Assembly (NCBI GenBank): GCA_018970785.1
Contig: JAGWVR010000021.1
Location: 1-44,296, forward strand
Direction of reading: 5' to 3'
DNA: 44,296 nucleotides
Source of the DNA: Planctomycetota bacterium
GTDB lineage: Bacteria > Planctomycetota > Planctomycetia > Pirellulales > UBA1268
The notes under the pieces were generated by a model. It made no database searches. It was given only the letters and a program-made list of their open reading frames with translations, and was not told the origin of the DNA. Shown here piece after piece: positions 42,424-44,296 of this stretch; within the stretch, counting starts at the first letter, position 1, and the number at the start of each line of letters is the position of its first letter. A program made the position numbers and the translations under genes.

Positions 42424-42586
42424 GGCACCGCGTGCTGCCGCGCGATCGGAGCCCGGCGAGGATCGGTCTTCCGACAAGCCGTCACGCGCTCCGAGCCGCC
42501 CAGCGAGTCGACGGCCTCCTGACCAGCGGATCCGGTGGCGGCAGGCGTGTGCTCACGGCCGGGGGGCACGGGTGTTGATGTTCACG

Positions 42587-42827
42587 TCACGCCCGATCGG
42601 CGACCGCCCGGCAGGCTCGACCGTTTCCCTCGTTGTTGCCGAAGCCGGCGGTATCGTCGCCACCGTGGAAGGTGGCGACGATGGATGTGACGAGATCGTC
42701 GGACACGAAGACAGCCGTGCCACCGTTGACGGTCGTGTCGATGCCGATGACGGCGATCTTGCCGCCGACAGCAGACGTCACCATGACGTCGTTTCCCTGA
42801 CTGTCGCCGATGAGACGAAGCGTGGAG
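42587..42827 (-). pseudogene. fragment of a secreted repeat protein
   Basis: The minus-strand frame reads STLRLIGDSQGNDVMVTSA, then GGKIAVIGIDTTVNGGTAVF and VTSIVATFHGGDDTAGFGNN. This strand-turn pattern with GDD resembles the repeat units of RTX/calcium-binding or autotransporter-like planctomycete surface proteins. No start with a signal peptide exists; homology ends abruptly where the 151-bp element begins (42828). It is interpreted as a broken gene; the family call is tentative. Confidence 0.5.
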
Positions 42828-42978
42828 TGACCTGCCCCCCTTAAACGGGTCCATCCCCGGATGGTACATGCAGGGCGGCCGCACCCTCGGGAGGTCTGTC
42901 GATGAGACCGCACAGGTCCGATCTATCGGAAGACCCGCCCCTGACTTGAATCCCGGCGCCGGGGGTGGGGGCAGGTCA
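42828..42978. mobile_element. 151-bp element with 12-bp inverted ends, IS3-like remnant or MITE
   Basis: TGACCTGCCCCC (42828-42839) and its inverse complement GGGGGCAGGTCA (42967-42978) bound a 151-bp segment. TGACCTGCCCCC-type ends recall IS3-family elements of Planctomycetota (from memory, not checked). No transposase reading frame is inside, and no target duplication is visible (GAG on the left, CGG on the right). It sits exactly at the break in the repeat-protein fragment. It is likely an internally deleted IS or a MITE. Confidence 0.6.
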
Positions 42979-43013
42979 CGGAAACGTCGTGGCCATCATC
43001 GGGTGACTCCGGC

Positions 43014-43517
43014 TCACGCACACGTCGCCGCAGCCTTGTCATGCCACACCCGTCTGGCGATCCCGGCGGCAAACTGGCTGGCCCGATCCAGGTCGCGGCC
43101 GTCGGGGTGCCGCTTGTGGATGCCGCCAAACAACCCCAGCGGCCCCCATGAATCGTGACCGCGGCAGTGGAACTCCCCCAGGACCGCGAAGCCCTTGCGG
43201 GAGACTTCGCGGACGAGCGGCCCGTGCCAGACTCGCGAGAGGAACGGCAGGCCCGATGTGCTGAAGACGAACGCCGCGCGTTGATCGGCCGGTGCGTCAG
43301 TCAAGCCACGCAACCAGTCGAACAGAGCCTCGTGCATCCTGCCGAAATAAACCCCCGAGCCGAAGCCGACGAGATCGACTCGTTCGAGGCTCGTGTACGG
43401 GAACGCGTCGGGCTCCACGAGGTCCGCCTGGAGCGCCGCTGCCATCACGTTGGCGACCTTGGCGGTGCTGCCGTGGTGGACCGACTTGCAGAGAATCACG
43501 GCCCTGGGACCGGTCAT
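43014..43517 (-). CDS. flavodoxin-domain protein
   Basis: This is a 167-aa flavodoxin-type protein. ILCKSVHHGSTAKVANVMAA carries the phosphate-binding loop (SVHHGSTAK). LVGFGSGVYFGRMHEALFDW and AAFVFSTSGLPFLS are the next two strands and the aromatic FMN-contact region, and LGEFHCRGHDSWGP matches the end of the fold. It resembles the short flavodoxin-like proteins (EFR1/MioC-type group) rather than electron-carrier flavodoxin. GGAGG lies upstream of ATG 43517. The gene looks intact although its surroundings are decayed. Confidence 0.82.
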   Translation of the reverse strand: MTGPRAVILCKSVHHGSTAKVANVMAAALQADLVEPDAFPYTSLERVDLVGFGSGVYFGRMHEALFDWLRGLTDAPADQRAAFVFSTSGLPFLSRVWHGPLVREVSRKGFAVLGEFHCRGHDSWGPLGLFGGIHKRHPDGRDLDRASQFAAGIARRVWHDKAAATCA

Positions 43518-44224
43518 GGCGGCCTCCGGAATGGTGAGCGGTAGGGAAAGGCCTCCATGAAGGGTATGGCCGCAGCAGCCGCCGAGGCCAGGATGCGGCG
43601 CCGGCGACGGGGAGCGTTGGCGACACACGCCGGGCCCGCGGCAGACCGTGGCGAAGCGCGGGCAGTCCTTGCCCCGACAGCCTGCGATCGCGGCTGACCA
43701 CAGCCGCTCGAGCGGGCGTCGGCCTCTCGAACCTCCGCGCTCGTCCGTTCAACGCTCGGCTCCGCGGGGCCGCCAGATCCCCGTGGCAGACGATCGGCGC
43801 CTCGTGGAGACGAGCACTTCGATGGTCGTCACCAGATCGACACGCCTTGGGGGCGGACGGCCCGGGGTCTCGACAAAAGGTCAATCGACGGTGCATTCCA
43901 CGCTTTGGTCCACCGCGTCCCGCGTGGTGAACCTTCCGATCGCGTACTGGCCGACACCTCCGTCCGCGCCGGTTCCCTGGCTCCCGGCGCCCGAGTTTTC
44001 ACAGAGACTGACCGCTTGAATGAGGTTGTCCAACGCACGACGGACCGAACACCGAAGTCTCGTGTCGCTTCGTATAGGAAACCCGATCCGGTCGCGGCCG
44101 GGAGGCCTGCGAGGCCGCTGGAGCTGCGCTGTCCGACCATGGTAGAACCACGTGGTCGACTTCAAGCCCTGCGCCTTTTCCGAGCGCCTCACAGGCTTCC
44201 TTCAGGGCCTCGAAAGCCCCATTC
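43518..44224. other. 707-nt stretch without a recognisable gene
   Basis: Several open frames cross this region on both strands, but none has a recognisable product or a good RBS. The composition is mixed. It ends just before the tRNA-Arg gene. It may be the remains of an integrated or deleted segment. Confidence 0.5.
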
Positions 44225-44296
44225 GCGCCCGTAGCTCAGCCGGATAGAGCATGGGATTTCTAATCCCAGGGTCGGTGGTTCGAGTCCACCCGGGCG
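44225..44296 (+). tRNA. tRNA-Arg (anticodon TCT), 3' end cut by the window
   Basis: Acceptor GCGCCCG, D-stem GCTC/GAGC, anticodon stem TGGGA/TCCCA with loop TTTCTAA giving anticodon TCT (Arg, AGA codons), a 5-nt variable loop GGGTC, and T-stem GGTGG/CCACC with TTCGAGT loop. The 3' acceptor strand CGGGCG runs to the last base of the window, so the final base(s) and CCA are beyond it. Confidence 0.93.

Noticed and set aside
43881-44192. Minus-strand frame with ENSGAGSQGTGADGGVGQYA
   Set aside because: The glycine-rich part looks protein-like, but there is no start with an RBS and no family match; it was left as unassigned sequence.

Overview
The window is about 70% G+C and reads as a chromosomal segment of a planctomycete, most like the Pirellulales or a related lineage. 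Evidence: a DUF1559 pseudopilin-type protein, two PEP-CTERM proteins, a very large dehydrogenase-like protein ending in a CxxCH haem site, zinc-ribbon proteins with Ala/Pro linkers, a Ser/Thr kinase with a C-terminal periplasmic part, and a CsrA with a central insertion. Genes are dense on both strands. Most starts are ATG or GTG behind a recognisable GGAG-type ribosome binding site.

Layout. 1-6.8 kb: the end of a trypsin/PDZ protease, a convergent NhaR-type LysR regulator, then a plus-strand run encoding an HPF/RaiA-like protein, an ABC exporter half with a degenerate ATPase site, a HlyD-type adaptor and a TolC-type channel. 6.9-16.7 kb: ordinary chromosomal genes (APH/P-loop kinase fusion, DUF1559 protein, ABA4-like membrane protein, sialate-lyase-type aldolase, double FHA protein, thioesterase, tandem ACT protein, two zinc-ribbon proteins, HD phosphohydrolase, small cytochrome). 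16.8-23 kb: protein kinase, PEP-CTERM formylglycine-enzyme-like protein, receiver-like protein, an AT-rich non-coding stretch full of palindromes, sulfotransferase and a small unknown.

23-32.5 kb is a stress or dormancy island. A minus-strand operon encodes MpsC/DUF2294, CsrA, a second MpsC/DUF2294, an HPF-cold-shock fusion, a dienelactone hydrolase and a phosphoribosyltransferase, with 4-nt overlaps between the last three. Around it lie a PEP-CTERM protein with a coupled micro-ORF, Hsp20, a three-BON protein, two more MpsC/DUF2294 genes and an AraC regulator. A 105-bp hairpin-rich repeat is present as a tandem pair and as a partial third copy just after the stop codons of two island genes.

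32.6-41.6 kb: the giant PVC-type haem protein, then a compact ethanolamine operon (APC permease, EutA reactivase, a single-chain EutB-EutC ammonia-lyase) with no microcompartment shell gene in view. 41.6-44.3 kb is a decaying stretch: a truncated esterase, a truncated repeat-protein fragment cut at a 151-bp element with IS3-like ends, a flavodoxin, and a tRNA-Arg running off the right edge.

The most unusual items are the ABC exporter lacking its ATPase residues, the four-fold MpsC/CsrA/HPF-CSD island, the hairpin repeat at gene ends, the spaced TCACCA-N3-TGGTGA palindromes near 21.7 kb, and the EutBC fusion.
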